Counted from the stretch's first letter, positions 1 to 8,663 are shown. The stretch is DNA of 64,000 nucleotides from Limnohabitans sp. 2KL-1 (GCF_003063435.1 NZ_NESL01000002.1:434001-498000), one strand, 5' to 3'. The notes: generated by a model not told the origin, from the letters alone. A program made the numbers and translations.

Positions 1-436
1 CCATCACCAGAACCAGCCCGCCGGCCAACAAAAGCAACACCGCCAGGGCCACCCTTTTGTCCATGCTTTCGCCATACCAGCGCCAAGCCAGCACGGCGGT
101 GAAGACCGCCTCCAAAGTCAGCATCAAGGAAGCGCTGGAGCCGCTGGTGTGTTGCAGGCCCCAAGCCAGGGCCACAGGCCCGATCACGGCACCCGTCACG
201 GCCATGGCCAAAAGTCTGGGCACATCCTGTCGCGTGATGCCCGCCTCCCGGGCAGCCGAGCGCCGGGAAGTCCAAGCCACGCCAGCGGCACCGACATACA
301 GCAAGGCAGCGGTCGACAACGGCCCCACCCCTTGGCCCAGTCTTTGCAGCACGGGCGTGCTCAAACCAAACAGGATCGCTGCCAGCAAAGCCAGCAGTCC
401 CCCTTTCAGCGCCGGGTAAGTGCAATTGCGGAACAT
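1..436 (-). CDS. EamA/DMT-family permease, truncated by window edge
   Basis: The minus-strand reading frame opens at an ATG at 434-436 and runs off the left edge, so only about 145 N-terminal residues are visible. They form alternating hydrophobic segments with short charged loops, beginning LLALLAAILFGLSTPVLQRL, which is typical of the drug/metabolite transporter (EamA) superfamily. A conserved-looking stretch reading ALAWGLQHTSGSSASLMLTLE fits the end of the first EamA half, and the frame is still in membrane segments at the edge. The substrate cannot be inferred. The ribosome binding site is weak (AAGG upstream). The next gene, a lipoprotein, ends at 604 on the same strand and shows no obvious functional link. 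Confidence 0.75.
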   Translation of the reverse strand, partial: MFRNCTYPALKGGLLALLAAILFGLSTPVLQRLGQGVGPLSTAALLYVGAAGVAWTSRRSAAREAGITRQDVPRLLAMAVTGAVIGPVALAWGLQHTSGSSASLMLTLEAVFTAVLAWRWYGESMDKRVALAVLLLLAGGLVLVM

Positions 437-603
437 CGCGGTTGGCCTTGTGACATGAGACGCGATGACAGGTGGGCCACAGGGCCACCCCTGCGGCGCA
501 TGAGGCCGTCGCGTGCGGTGAAATGTCGATCATACCCAGCGCCCGCCCGCATGAGGCATGAGCGCCACCGCCTGGCATGTTTCAGGCGGTGACGTTTTTC
601 ATG

Positions 604-1455
604 TCAATTGCCTTCCTGGCGCGAGCTGCAGAAAGGATAGGGGTAAGTCGGGTCGGAATTGACCACGGCCGTGGCCATGTACAGCGCCTGCGTCTGCGAT
701 GTCAGCGGGCTTCGGCTGGCCTCCAGCTGGATCACCGTGATCGTGGGCTCGGTCACGATGGGGGTGCTGAAACCCATGGTGGGCGTGTTGGCACCGGCCA
801 GCACCACCCCCGGGCCCTGCACCACGCGCCAACGGTAATAAAAACCAGGGTCGGTGATGTCAATGCCTTGCGCCACCATCTGGATGGGCGAGCCAGGCCT
901 GCACACCGAGGCGGCAGGCTGAATGGTCAAATCCTGCAGGTAAGCCGCGTCCGGGTCCAGACCGGTCAAGCCGGTCAAGGGCTGGACACGCAAAGTGCGC
1001 TGGTAACTGACGGTCTGCCCGGCTTCATTCACACCCGACAGCACCAACTCGTACACCGCATCGACCGTGACGTTCTCTTGCGCATACACCACCAGATGGC
1101 ATTGCCAGGTGCTGCCCCCGGAGCCGGCTGGCGAGGTGATGGTGGCGAGCGTCGGGGTGAGCATGTCGTTCTTGACGGCGATGGCACAGTCCTGGTTGGT
1201 CAGGGACAACACCGGGTTGGTGGCGGCCAGGGGCCTGACCGACCAGGACATCGAGGTCAAGCGGTACTTGACGCTCTCCAGCGTGCCCTGAACCACCGTG
1301 GCCTCGCGGCCCTTGAGCAGCACTTCAGCGCCACGGTTGGCCGATATGAGGCCATCGCCCTCACCGCCACAGGCCGCCAGCATCGCCGCAACAAGTACCG
1401 CCGAGGCAGCATGCTGAGCACGCCGGCCATTTTTCCAAACAAACTCATGGCTCAT
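604..1455 (-). CDS. putative lipoprotein at the edge of the Tad pilus locus
   Basis: The product is 283 aa. I start it at the ATG at 1455 rather than further upstream because an AGAGAG ribosome binding site sits just before it and the N-terminus then becomes a lipoprotein signal: basic start, hydrophobic VLVAAMLAAC, and lipobox cysteine at residue 29 followed by a Gly-rich linker. The mature protein is mostly beta-like and contains several cysteines; I recognise no named domain. It lies directly downstream of the TadG-like and TadE-like genes on the same strand, so it is probably an accessory envelope protein of the pilus locus. That role is inference from position only. Confidence 0.65.
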   Translation of the reverse strand: MSHEFVWKNGRRAQHAASAVLVAAMLAACGGEGDGLISANRGAEVLLKGREATVVQGTLESVKYRLTSMSWSVRPLAATNPVLSLTNQDCAIAVKNDMLTPTLATITSPAGSGGSTWQCHLVVYAQENVTVDAVYELVLSGVNEAGQTVSYQRTLRVQPLTGLTGLDPDAAYLQDLTIQPAASVCRPGSPIQMVAQGIDITDPGFYYRWRVVQGPGVVLAGANTPTMGFSTPIVTEPTITVIQLEASRSPLTSQTQALYMATAVVNSDPTYPYPFCSSRQEGN

Positions 1456-1564
1456 CAATTGCTCTCTTTCAAATAGAGGTGAAAACGGGAAACCCCCATG
1501 GATGCTCCAGACATTGCGCGCACGCGTCTGTATCGCCTCGCACACATCAGCGCAAGCGCCAGGC

Positions 1565-2623
1565 TCACTGGAACAAACTCGGTGGCGACACCACGCCATA
1601 GTTGGGGCCCACGCCACCTGAATAAGGCGATTTGCATTGCGTGCTCATTTCAATCTCGATGTATTTCTGACTCCCCCCGACAGCCCGCAGGATGTGCAGG
1701 CAGGCAAAGCCCCGGATGCTTGAAAAGCTGCCGCTGACCACCTGACTGAGCACCGGCACGAGCACGTATTCACAAGACTTGTTGCCCGCCGCGCTGCATT
1801 TTTGAACGTCCTGAAACAGGCTGTTCTTGACACCGGACTGCACCCAGATGTCATCGCCCACAGCCAGCGTGACCAGGTTGCCCGTTTGGATCATGTCGTC
1901 AATCGCATCGGCCCCGGACACCTTGAAATCCAGCGGCGACCACTCCCCGGAATCGCAGCCTTCATAGTGGTAGAGCGAGCCGACTTTGAACACATGGACT
2001 TTGCCGGTCAGCGGGTCGATGCGCGGGCCTGCGGGCGAGGTGGTGGAATTCCAGTATTTTTGATACATGCATTCGGACATGGCAAACGGGAACACGCCGC
2101 CCGGACTGACGCTGCCCGGACTGGTCACGCCCGCCACCGCAGTGGCCCGCACGGGCCTGGAAAAAATGCCCCAGATGCCCGCCAGAAATGTGCGCACAGG
2201 CCCCAAATTTTGGCCCTCGCTTTTGGACACACTCACCTGCACGGCAGGCGCATCTTTGCCGGTGGGCAGCATGGGCAGCAACTGCAAGCCTGGTACAGCC
2301 TGGCTGGTGTCCCAGTAACCCGCCTGAACCTGGCCATCCGTCAAGCGTTGGCGCTCTGCGCGGTTCAAGCCGATGGCCAGCTGGGCTTGTTGCGTGGCAC
2401 CCTCCCAGTCCAGGCTGGTGGTGGCATTTTTGTAAAGCGTTCGGGCACCGGCCAGCGCGGCGGCATCGGCATCGTTTTGCAGCTCGTTGCGCACCACATG
2501 CAAATAGGCCAGGTCCACCGCCAACGCAGCGGCCCCCATCAACACGGGCAGTGTCAGGGCCACCAGCAAAGTCACAGCGCCTTTTTGCTGAGCGGCACAC
2601 CGGATCGGCATCTGTTTTTTCAT
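1565..2623 (-). CDS. TadG-like pilus assembly protein
   Basis: The product is 352 aa. The N-terminus has a short basic stretch, then a GAVTLLVALTLPVLMGAAALAVDL membrane segment (about residues 15-38) followed by RNELQNDADAAALAGA. This is the signature of the Tad-like Flp pilus-assembly N-terminal domain: one membrane anchor with the remainder outside the cytoplasm. The C-terminal 250 residues have no recognisable von Willebrand fold and contain four or so cysteines. I chose the ATG at 2623 because GAAGGG precedes it; an alternative ATG at 2641 overlaps the stop of the TadE-like gene. The overlap or near overlap implies translational coupling with that gene. Pseudopilin-like minor components of this type are thought to act in Flp pilus assembly. 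Confidence 0.75.
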   Translation of the reverse strand: MKKQMPIRCAAQQKGAVTLLVALTLPVLMGAAALAVDLAYLHVVRNELQNDADAAALAGARTLYKNATTSLDWEGATQQAQLAIGLNRAERQRLTDGQVQAGYWDTSQAVPGLQLLPMLPTGKDAPAVQVSVSKSEGQNLGPVRTFLAGIWGIFSRPVRATAVAGVTSPGSVSPGGVFPFAMSECMYQKYWNSTTSPAGPRIDPLTGKVHVFKVGSLYHYEGCDSGEWSPLDFKVSGADAIDDMIQTGNLVTLAVGDDIWVQSGVKNSLFQDVQKCSAAGNKSCEYVLVPVLSQVVSGSFSSIRGFACLHILRAVGGSQKYIEIEMSTQCKSPYSGGVGPNYGVVSPPSLFQ

Positions 2624-2633
2624 GGCGAGCCCT

Positions 2634-3326
2634 TCACTCATGCACCATCACGGTGTTCGATGTGAGCACCCAAGGTTGCCCCAAGGCCTGAAACAAGGTG
2701 CCCAAACCAATGCCTTCAAAGGTGTAGCTCACCGTCACGTCCAGGGTGTTGGCGTCAACACCCATGGTGCTTTGCACCACACTCACGTTGGGCACGGGCT
2801 TGATGGGGCCGAAATGGATCAGTGCCAGGTCGGTCTGGTCCCGCACCACCTGCCGAATTTCGGCCTCGGTGAGTTTGGGATTGCGCGCCACGATGCCCGC
2901 TCTGGCCCCTTCGCGGCTGGCGTTGGTGATGACCGCCTTGTCGTACAAAGCCAGGCTGACATCCACACTGCCGATCAACAAGACCAGCAACACCGGCAAG
3001 ATCAACGCGAACTCGATCACCGCGGCCCCTGTTTGGTTTTGTCGGTTGGCACCAGGCCGCACCATGTGCTGACGACGGACACGCCGTCTTGCACCAGCGT
3101 CGTTGTTCGCTTGAGTTTGTGCTTGGATTTTCGCTTGAGTTTGCGCTGGAATCTGCGCTTGAGTTTGCACATGCGTTGGCCCATGCGTTGACCCATGGCC
3201 CTCCCCATCCGTGTGCACCAGCACCCAGCCCCTTTGACGGCTCGCCGGATGCCCTGTTGCCTGTCCTCGCGCCCGATTAAGCGCCCGATTGAGCGCCCCT
3301 GTGTTTGCGACCGATATCCCATGCAT
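2634..3326 (-). CDS. TadE-like minor pilin with long N-terminal extension
   Basis: The product is 230 aa. Residues 99-145 form the TadE core: TGAAVIEFALILPVLLVLLI membrane segment followed by DKAVITNASREGARAG. Family members usually begin a few residues before this segment, but here about 95 residues precede it, rich in Gln, Thr and His with a four-residue period. The start at 3326 is supported by GAGGAG at good spacing. An internal ATG at 3065 would give a normal-length TadE but has no clear ribosome binding site. The gene is divergent from flp and is followed by the TadG-like gene, so it belongs to the pilus locus. Either the extension is real or the upstream start is a decoy; the sequence favours the former only through the ribosome site. 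Confidence 0.7.
   Translation of the reverse strand: MHGISVANTGALNRALNRARGQATGHPASRQRGWVLVHTDGEGHGSTHGPTHVQTQAQIPAQTQAKIQAQTQANNDAGARRRVRRQHMVRPGANRQNQTGAAVIEFALILPVLLVLLIGSVDVSLALYDKAVITNASREGARAGIVARNPKLTEAEIRQVVRDQTDLALIHFGPIKPVPNVSVVQSTMGVDANTLDVTVSYTFEGIGLGTLFQALGQPWVLTSNTVMVHE
3108..3191 (-). repeat. degenerate 12-bp tandem repeat inside tadE
   Basis: Seven consecutive 12-base units can be aligned on the plus strand; CGCTTGAGTTTG occurs exactly at 3108, 3132 and 3156, with diverged units between and after. On the coding strand this gives a tetrapeptide period (QTQA, QIPA, QTQA, KIQA, QTQA). The repeat keeps the reading frame because its period is a multiple of three. Two related-looking tracts occur in cpaC and in the hotdog gene at 42207. 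Confidence 0.8.
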
Positions 3327-3635
3327 GACGAGCTCCTCAAATGGTGCTTGTTGTGTGGCAAGCGCTGTGGCAAAGCCCCGACCTTAAAGGCCGCGAGCGC
3401 TTTGATTTGTGCGCTGTCTCACCTGCATGCGATGTTGGTGTGATTGCGGTGCTTGTGTGCTGTGCACCACAGTCAAGGCCAGGCAATGTTCCTAAAGTGA
3501 AGGTTCGGTGGTGCCACAACACCACCGATGCAAAGCGTGAGGTGCCGATGGGAAATGAAGCAACCCGCTGCACAAACCCGGCGACACCACACGCTTGAAG
3601 TTCATCTCACTTTTCAACTCAGGAGTATTTTCATC
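3327..3635. promoter_or_regulatory. divergent tadE/flp intergenic region
   Basis: This 309-base stretch separates the minus-strand tadE start from the plus-strand flp start and must hold the promoters for both pilus transcripts. It has two inverted repeats: CTGTG-CAC-CACAG at 3460-3472 and a perfect CGGTGGTG-N6-CACCACCG at 3506-3527, about 110 bases before flp. The second is a good candidate operator or leader hairpin. I see no convincing sigma-54 element and no small gene. The ribosome site AGGAG at 3621 belongs to flp. Confidence 0.5.
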
Positions 3636-3809
3636 ATGAACAAATTTTCCAAATCATTGCAGGCATTTTGGGCCGATGAACAAGGTGCCACCGCCATCGA
3701 GTACGGCCTGCTGGCTTCGCTGATTGCCGTGGCCATCATCATCCCGGTCACTGCCGTGGGTGGCGCACTGGAAGGGGTGTTTGAAACCATCAGCGCCGCT
3801 TTGGCATAA
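3636..3809 (+). CDS. flp: Flp/Fap-type major pilin
   Basis: The product is 57 aa, a normal size for a Flp prepilin. The leader MNKFSKSLQAFWADEQG is short and charged and ends in Gly17; the next residues ATAIEYGLLASLIAVAIIIP give the class III prepilin cleavage site with the invariant Glu (residue 22) and Tyr (23) at mature positions 5 and 6, then the hydrophobic helix that packs in the pilus. AGGAG lies 10 bases before the ATG. It is the first gene of the plus-strand Tad operon, followed by its prepilin peptidase, the usual order. The product is expected to polymerise into the Flp fibre used for surface attachment. Confidence 0.93.
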   Translation: MNKFSKSLQAFWADEQGATAIEYGLLASLIAVAIIIPVTAVGGALEGVFETISAALA

Positions 3810-3840
3810 GCCTGATTTTTTTGCAGCACCGAAGCACCCC

Positions 3841-4383
3841 ATGCCCCTCACCCTGTTTGACTGGACGCACCTGGCCGCACTGAGCACCATGCTCGTGGGT
3901 GCCATGTGGCATGACGTGGCGATGCGCCGAATTCCCAACAACCTCTTGTTGTGGGGTGGCTTGACGGCCCTGGGCCTGTCACTGTCACCGCACGGCATTG
4001 GCTTGGGGTCGGCCATCGCCGGGGGCATGGTGGGCTTCTTCGGTTTCCTGGTGTTCTATCTGCTGCGCATGCTGGGCGCGGGCGACGTCAAGCTCGCCGG
4101 AGCCACAGGCCTGTTTGTAGGACACCCCGACATGCTGTGGGTGAATCTGCTGGTCTTGCTGGCGGGCGGTGCGATGGCTTTTGCCTGGGCACTGTGCACC
4201 TCGCAACTGGGCACGGTGATGCAGCACCTGCAATCTCGCTTGAGTTTGCGGTGGCTGAACCGCCTGCACGGCGACCTGGACACCCCCATCCACTTTCCAC
4301 TCAGCCCCACACGCCTGCCTTATGCCGTGGCCATCGGTCTGGGCACGGGCTTCCATGTGCTGCGCACATGGCCTGCTTCATGA
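3841..4383 (+). CDS. cpaA: prepilin peptidase, TadV/CpaA (A24 family)
   Basis: The product is 180 aa, a short membrane aspartic peptidase lacking the N-terminal methylase domain of PilD, as in Tad systems. The two catalytic aspartates can be placed: Asp25 in the WHD motif before RRIPNN, and Asp82 in the GAGD motif followed by VKLAGATG. Several membrane segments surround them. It would cleave the Flp leader after Gly17 and possibly process the TadE/TadG pseudopilins. I start at the ATG at 3841, 31 bases after flp; the ribosome site is weak, so translation may depend on flp. The C-terminal 40 residues after the last helix look cytoplasmic. Confidence 0.88.
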   Translation: MPLTLFDWTHLAALSTMLVGAMWHDVAMRRIPNNLLLWGGLTALGLSLSPHGIGLGSAIAGGMVGFFGFLVFYLLRMLGAGDVKLAGATGLFVGHPDMLWVNLLVLLAGGAMAFAWALCTSQLGTVMQHLQSRLSLRWLNRLHGDLDTPIHFPLSPTRLPYAVAIGLGTGFHVLRTWPAS

Positions 4384-4411
4384 GCTTGATGACTTTGCAA
4401 GGATGACATCC

Positions 4412-5263
4412 ATGAAAACCATTCGTCCCTTGGGGGTGCTGTTGATCGCCCTCGTCCTGGGCTTGACGGCCGCCGCCTACGCCGCCCACTGGATACAGCA
4501 GCAAGGCGCTGCGGCCACGGTGCAAGTGGTGGTGGCCAAACGCGATTTGCAAATGGGCACGCGTTTGCTGCCCGAGATGCTGGAGACCATCGCCTGGCCC
4601 AAAGCCGCTGCCATCAAAGACCCCTTGACCGTGCTGAACCAAGCGGTGGACCGGGTCATCCGCGTGCCCGTGCTGCGCGGTGAACCCTTGCTGTTGAGCA
4701 AGCTGGCCCCCGCCGGTGACAAGGGCGGTTTGTCGTCGGCACTCAGCCCGGGGCAGCGCGCCGTGACCGTCAAGGTCAATGAAATTGTGGGCGTGGCCGG
4801 TTTTGCACTGCCGGGCAACTACGTGGACGTGATGGTCAACACCCCCGACAGCCAGAACCAGCCTGTGTCCAAAATCGTGATCGAACGCATCCAGGTGCTG
4901 GCCGTGGCGCAGGACCTGTCGAGCAACGAAAACAAACCCCGTGTGGTCAACGCCGTGACCTTGCAGGTCACACCGCAGCAGGCCGAACAGATTGACCTGG
5001 CCCGCAGTGTCGGCACCTTGTCGCTGGTGTTGCGCAGCCAAAGCGACCTGGGCACCGTGCTCACCGATGGCGCTCGCAAGATGGACCTGTTGCCCAAATC
5101 ATCGGCCAGCCCGGCTCCCGCCACCGCCGTGCGCACCGCCTACGTGCGACCCACACCGCGCAAAGCCGCCGCCGAGGCCACACCGGCCCCACTGCAGGCC
5201 AGCGCCCACCCCGAGCCCCCTCGACTCGAAGTCATCCGGGGCATGACCCTGTCACAGGAATAA
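4412..5263 (+). CDS. cpaB: Flp pilus assembly protein CpaB/RcpC
   Basis: The product is 283 aa. An N-terminal membrane anchor (about residues 6-28) is followed by a SAF-type domain beginning VQVVVAKRDLQMGTRL, then the RcpC region with AVTVKVNEIVGVAGFALPGNYVDV, the hallmark of CpaB. The protein sits in the periplasm next to the secretin and is thought to modulate the outer-membrane channel, possibly by contacting peptidoglycan. I start at the ATG at 4412, eight bases after AAGGA; a second ATG at 4403 overlaps that ribosome site. The C-terminal 50 residues are Pro/Ala-rich. It lies between the prepilin peptidase and the secretin, the standard Tad order. Confidence 0.9.
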   Translation: MKTIRPLGVLLIALVLGLTAAAYAAHWIQQQGAAATVQVVVAKRDLQMGTRLLPEMLETIAWPKAAAIKDPLTVLNQAVDRVIRVPVLRGEPLLLSKLAPAGDKGGLSSALSPGQRAVTVKVNEIVGVAGFALPGNYVDVMVNTPDSQNQPVSKIVIERIQVLAVAQDLSSNENKPRVVNAVTLQVTPQQAEQIDLARSVGTLSLVLRSQSDLGTVLTDGARKMDLLPKSSASPAPATAVRTAYVRPTPRKAAAEATPAPLQASAHPEPPRLEVIRGMTLSQE

Positions 5264-5322
5264 AGCGCCGCCACGCTGCAGCCCCCAAGCGTTTGACCCA
5301 CCGCCACTTCAAAGAGAGCACC

Positions 5323-7041
5323 ATGCCATTCCACCTGATCGACACCCCGGCCCCCCTTGATCAAAAACTCGCTCACAACCTCGCTCACCCCTTCACCCAC
5401 AACCGCGCCCAGCCCCTCGCGCACCAGCTCAATCACCCGCATGCCCGATCCCACACCGGCGCGGTCACAGCGCAGCGCCAGGCCAGGCCTGCCCCCCGCC
5501 GCCCGGCGCTGAGCACCCAGCTGGCCCTTGCCCTGGCCGCATGCTTGTGCACGCCACAGATGGCTTGGGCGGCCACAGCAACTCCGGCCACAGCAACATC
5601 GGCCACACCCGCGCCTGCCAGCAGCGCCAGTCCAGCGAGCAAGGCCGCGCCCCGCACGGCCGCCAAGTCGTCCAGCCAGCCCGACATCCAGACCCAGGGC
5701 CCGGTCAAAATGGCCCCCCCCTTGCGGCTGACGGCGGGCAAGTCGATGTTGCTGCAACTGTCCGAAAATGCGGCTCGCCTGTCGGTGGGCAACCCCGACG
5801 TGGCCGATGTGGTGCTGATCAACCCACGCGAGATTTACCTGCTAGGCAAAAAGTCCGGGCAAACCAACCTGCTCATCTGGACCGCACAAGGCACCACCAC
5901 CTTGCGCGACATCACCGTGGGTGCCGACACCGATGCGCTGCATGCCAAATTGCGCGAGTACGTGCCCGGTGCCGAAAACCTGCGGGTGGACACCGTGGCC
6001 GACAGCCTGGTGCTGAGCGGGCGCGTGAGCGACGGCATGAAGGTGCAACGCCTGATGGCGCTGACCCAGGCCTTCAACGGCGACAAGAAAGTCATCAACC
6101 TGCTGCGCGTGCACGGCACGCAACAAGTCATGCTGGAAGTCAAGGTGGCCGAAGTCTCCAAGACTTTGCTGGACGAATTGGGCGTGGACATGAACCTCAC
6201 CCGCACCATCGGCAACACCTCGGTCAACTTGCTGTCGCAACTGCTCAGCGCCGGATCGACCGCCGTGACAGCCGCACGCGCCAACGGCCTGAGCACCATC
6301 ACCCTCACGGCCGAAATGAAAAAGGGCCTGGTCAAGGTGCTGGCCGAGCCGACCATCACCGCCATCAGTGGCCAGGAGGGGTCGTTCCTGGCGGGGGGCA
6401 AGATCTTCATTCCCGTGCCGCAAACCAGCGCCTCGGGCGGCACCACCATCACGCTGGAAGAAAAGGAATTTGGCGTGGGCCTGCGCTTTTTGCCCACCGT
6501 GCTGGAAGACGGTCTGATCAACCTGCGCGTGACGCCGGAGGTTTCGGAACTGTCGCAACTGGGCACCACCGTCAAAGGCCTGGGTGGCCAAAGCAGCTTG
6601 CTGCCCTCCATCACCACCCGCCGGGCTTCGACCACGGTGCAGCTGCGCGATGGCGAAAGCTTTGCCATCGGCGGCTTGGTCAAAAGCAATGTGACCGAAA
6701 CCATCAAGGCCTTTCCGCTGTTGGGCGAATTGCCGGTGCTGGGGGCCTTGTTTCGCAGCACCGCGTTTCAGACCGACAAATCCGAGTTGTTGTTTGTGGT
6801 GACCCCCAGGCTGGCCAAAGTGCTGCCGCCTGACTATGCCTTGCCGACCGACGCGTACATCCAGCCCACACGCAGCGAGTTTTTCCTGAATGGTCAACTC
6901 GAAGGCCGAGCCCGCCCCGCCAGCCCCACCAGCCCCACCAGCCCTGAACCGGCCAAAACCGACGCCCCTGACGCCACCCCCGAAGCCACCGCCCCCGCGC
7001 AACAGGCCGTGCCGCCTGCAGCCCCCAGCCAGCACCATTGA
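5323..7041 (+). CDS. cpaC: outer-membrane secretin CpaC/RcpA of the Tad pilus
   Basis: The product is 572 aa. After an unusual 60-residue N-terminal tail there is a signal peptide-like core (about residues 66-84, LALALAACL then AWA), an Ala/Pro/Ser linker, an N-terminal secretin domain (LTAGKSMLLQLSENAARLSVGNPDVADV), a BON-like domain and the C-terminal secretin beta domain with VEVKVAEVSK-type and ATTTVQLRDGESFAIGGL-type motifs, ending in a Pro/Thr-rich tail. It should form the outer-membrane pore for the Flp fibre. The start follows AAAGAGAG. The tail before the signal peptide contains a tetrapeptide-period repeat, and no alternative in-frame start would retain the signal peptide. Confidence 0.9.
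   Translation: MPFHLIDTPAPLDQKLAHNLAHPFTHNRAQPLAHQLNHPHARSHTGAVTAQRQARPAPRRPALSTQLALALAACLCTPQMAWAATATPATATSATPAPASSASPASKAAPRTAAKSSSQPDIQTQGPVKMAPPLRLTAGKSMLLQLSENAARLSVGNPDVADVVLINPREIYLLGKKSGQTNLLIWTAQGTTTLRDITVGADTDALHAKLREYVPGAENLRVDTVADSLVLSGRVSDGMKVQRLMALTQAFNGDKKVINLLRVHGTQQVMLEVKVAEVSKTLLDELGVDMNLTRTIGNTSVNLLSQLLSAGSTAVTAARANGLSTITLTAEMKKGLVKVLAEPTITAISGQEGSFLAGGKIFIPVPQTSASGGTTITLEEKEFGVGLRFLPTVLEDGLINLRVTPEVSELSQLGTTVKGLGGQSSLLPSITTRRASTTVQLRDGESFAIGGLVKSNVTETIKAFPLLGELPVLGALFRSTAFQTDKSELLFVVTPRLAKVLPPDYALPTDAYIQPTRSEFFLNGQLEGRARPASPTSPTSPEPAKTDAPDATPEATAPAQQAVPPAAPSQHH
5365..5436 (+). repeat. degenerate 12-bp tandem repeat in the cpaC N-terminus
   Basis: Six 12-base units starting AAACTCGCTCAC and AACCTCGCTCAC encode KLAH, NLAH, PFTH, NRAQ, PLAH and QLNH, a four-residue period ahead of the signal peptide. 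Units diverge but keep frame and period. The same period is seen in the tadE extension and in the linker of the double-hotdog gene at 42207. Confidence 0.75.
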
Positions 7042-7055
7042 GCCCGGAGAACACG

Positions 7056-7463
7056 ATGAGACCCCACCGCATTTCTGTTTTGAATGGCCTGAGCCTGGCC
7101 CTGCTGGGTTTGGCTTTGTCGGCCTGTGACACCGCCCCCACCCAGGTCGACCAGCACTTTGGCATGGCCGTGCGGCAAGCCCAGGCGCAGCAAACCCAAC
7201 GCGCAGGCATGCATCAAAGGATGCACCCCGACACCTCCGCCCAGATGCCTCACCGCAGCCGTGGCGCGATGCCGATGCCGATGCCGATGCCGATGCCAAT
7301 GCCGATGCAGCCCGGCATGCACGAGCGCCACCACCCTGCCAGCGTGGACACCGATGGCCAATCCGCACAGGCGGCCATCGAGCGCTATCAGGAAAGCTTT
7401 CAGACCCCCCCCACCCCCGCGCCGATTTTCAACATCGGTCTGGGCACCACACGCAGCCGCTGA
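7056..7463 (+). CDS. small lipoprotein of the Tad locus with MP dipeptide repeat
   Basis: The product is 135 aa. GGAGAACACG precedes the ATG at 7056. A signal peptide ends in the lipobox LSAC (cysteine near residue 24). The middle holds an uninterrupted Met-Pro dipeptide run encoded by a pure ATGCCG-type hexamer repeat at about 7269-7310, and the C-terminus reads AIERYQESFQTPPTPAPIFNIG. Tad loci often carry a small outer-membrane lipoprotein between the secretin and the CpaE ATPase; position suggests this is its counterpart, but I see no CpaD/TadD domain. Hexamer runs can change length by slippage without shifting the frame, so the repeat may vary between strains. Confidence 0.7.
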   Translation: MRPHRISVLNGLSLALLGLALSACDTAPTQVDQHFGMAVRQAQAQQTQRAGMHQRMHPDTSAQMPHRSRGAMPMPMPMPMPMPMQPGMHERHHPASVDTDGQSAQAAIERYQESFQTPPTPAPIFNIGLGTTRSR

Positions 7464-7475
7464 AAGGTCCACCCC

Positions 7476-8663
7476 ATGTCCATCTCGGTCATCGCGTCCA
7501 GCGAGACGCTTTTGAACACCCTGCGCAGCCACACCCAGGGCTGCCAGCAGACTTTGCACAGCGCCGTGCTGCGCGCAAGCGGACAAGCCCTGTGGCCTTT
7601 GCTGGGGGCCATGGAGCACGGCACCTTGTTGCTCGACAGCCCCGCCGAAACCCTGAACGAAGACTTGCTGACCCTGGAAAAATGGCTGCCTTCTCGGCCC
7701 CAGCTGAATGTGCTGTTGCTCAGCGAAGACAGCAGCCAGGCCATGCTCATGCGCGCCATGCGTGCGGGGGTGCGCGAAGTCTTGCCACTGCCGCTCCAGC
7801 CACAAGAGCTGACGCAGAGCCTGCGCCGCTGGTCGGGCAGCGCAGCGGCCCTGCCTGCGGCACCGGACAAGGCCAGCGCGTCGGGTCGCCTGGTGGCCTT
7901 TTTGGGCTGCAAGGGCGGCAACGGCACCAGCTTTGTGGCCGCCAACATGGCCCACCTCATCGCCAGTGAACACGCACGGCCATGCGCCTTCATCGACCTG
8001 GATTTGCAATGCGGCGATGCGTCCTTTTACCTGAGCAGTGGGGCCCACAAAAACACCCTGAGCGACCTGACCCGGCAAATTGACCGGCTCGATGCGCAAT
8101 TGCTCAGCAGCTGCATGCACACAGTCACGGCCCGGCTCAACCTGCTGGCCGCCCCCCATGACCTGGAAAGTGCCATGGCCATCAGCGCAGCGGACATCGA
8201 CAAAGTCCTGACGCTGGTCCGCACGCAGCATGAACAGGTGCTGGTCGACCTGCCGCGCAACCTGAACGCCTTGTCGCTCAAAGTGCTGGACATGGCCGAT
8301 GTGGTCTATGTCGTGATGCACAACCACACCCCCGATGTGCGCGACGCGCAGCGGCTCATCGGCATGCTGCGCTCGCTGGGTTACAGCGACGACAAGCTGC
8401 GCTTGCTGGTCAACCGCTATGACCCCGACGGATGGGTCAGCCTGAGTGAGCTGGAAAAGGCCGTGGGCCTCAAAGCCTGCCAAACCATCCCCGACCAACC
8501 GCAATGGGTGGGCGAAGCCATGCACACCGGCCAGGCCCTGTCTTTGGTGCATGACCACAACGCGGTGCTGCAGGCGCTGCGCGAGGCCACCAGTGCGCTG
8601 CTGGACACCCGGCCCCAAAAATCCCGCAGCTGGATGCAGCGCTGGATCGGCAAAGCCGCCTGA
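7476..8663 (+). CDS. cpaE: pilus localisation ATPase CpaE/TadZ
   Basis: The product is 395 aa. The N-terminal 120 residues resemble an atypical receiver domain without the usual acidic pocket. The rest is a MinD/ParA-type ATPase: a deviant Walker [19 protein letters not shown] at about residues 141-158, then [14 protein letters not shown] (A' region) and [21 protein letters not shown]. The glycine-rich loop here reads KGGNGTS rather than the canonical KGGVGKT, with the invariant second lysine replaced by threonine, a frequent feature in CpaE proteins. It is expected to position the Tad machine at a cell pole. It lies 12 bases after the small lipoprotein gene and before the secretion ATPase. 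Confidence 0.88.
   Translation: MSISVIASSETLLNTLRSHTQGCQQTLHSAVLRASGQALWPLLGAMEHGTLLLDSPAETLNEDLLTLEKWLPSRPQLNVLLLSEDSSQAMLMRAMRAGVREVLPLPLQPQELTQSLRRWSGSAAALPAAPDKASASGRLVAFLGCKGGNGTSFVAANMAHLIASEHARPCAFIDLDLQCGDASFYLSSGAHKNTLSDLTRQIDRLDAQLLSSCMHTVTARLNLLAAPHDLESAMAISAADIDKVLTLVRTQHEQVLVDLPRNLNALSLKVLDMADVVYVVMHNHTPDVRDAQRLIGMLRSLGYSDDKLRLLVNRYDPDGWVSLSELEKAVGLKACQTIPDQPQWVGEAMHTGQALSLVHDHNAVLQALREATSALLDTRPQKSRSWMQRWIGKAA

Noticed and set aside
3355-3375. Possible sigma-54 promoter upstream of flp
   Set aside because: The TGGC elements are not 12 bases apart as required for the -24/-12 pair.
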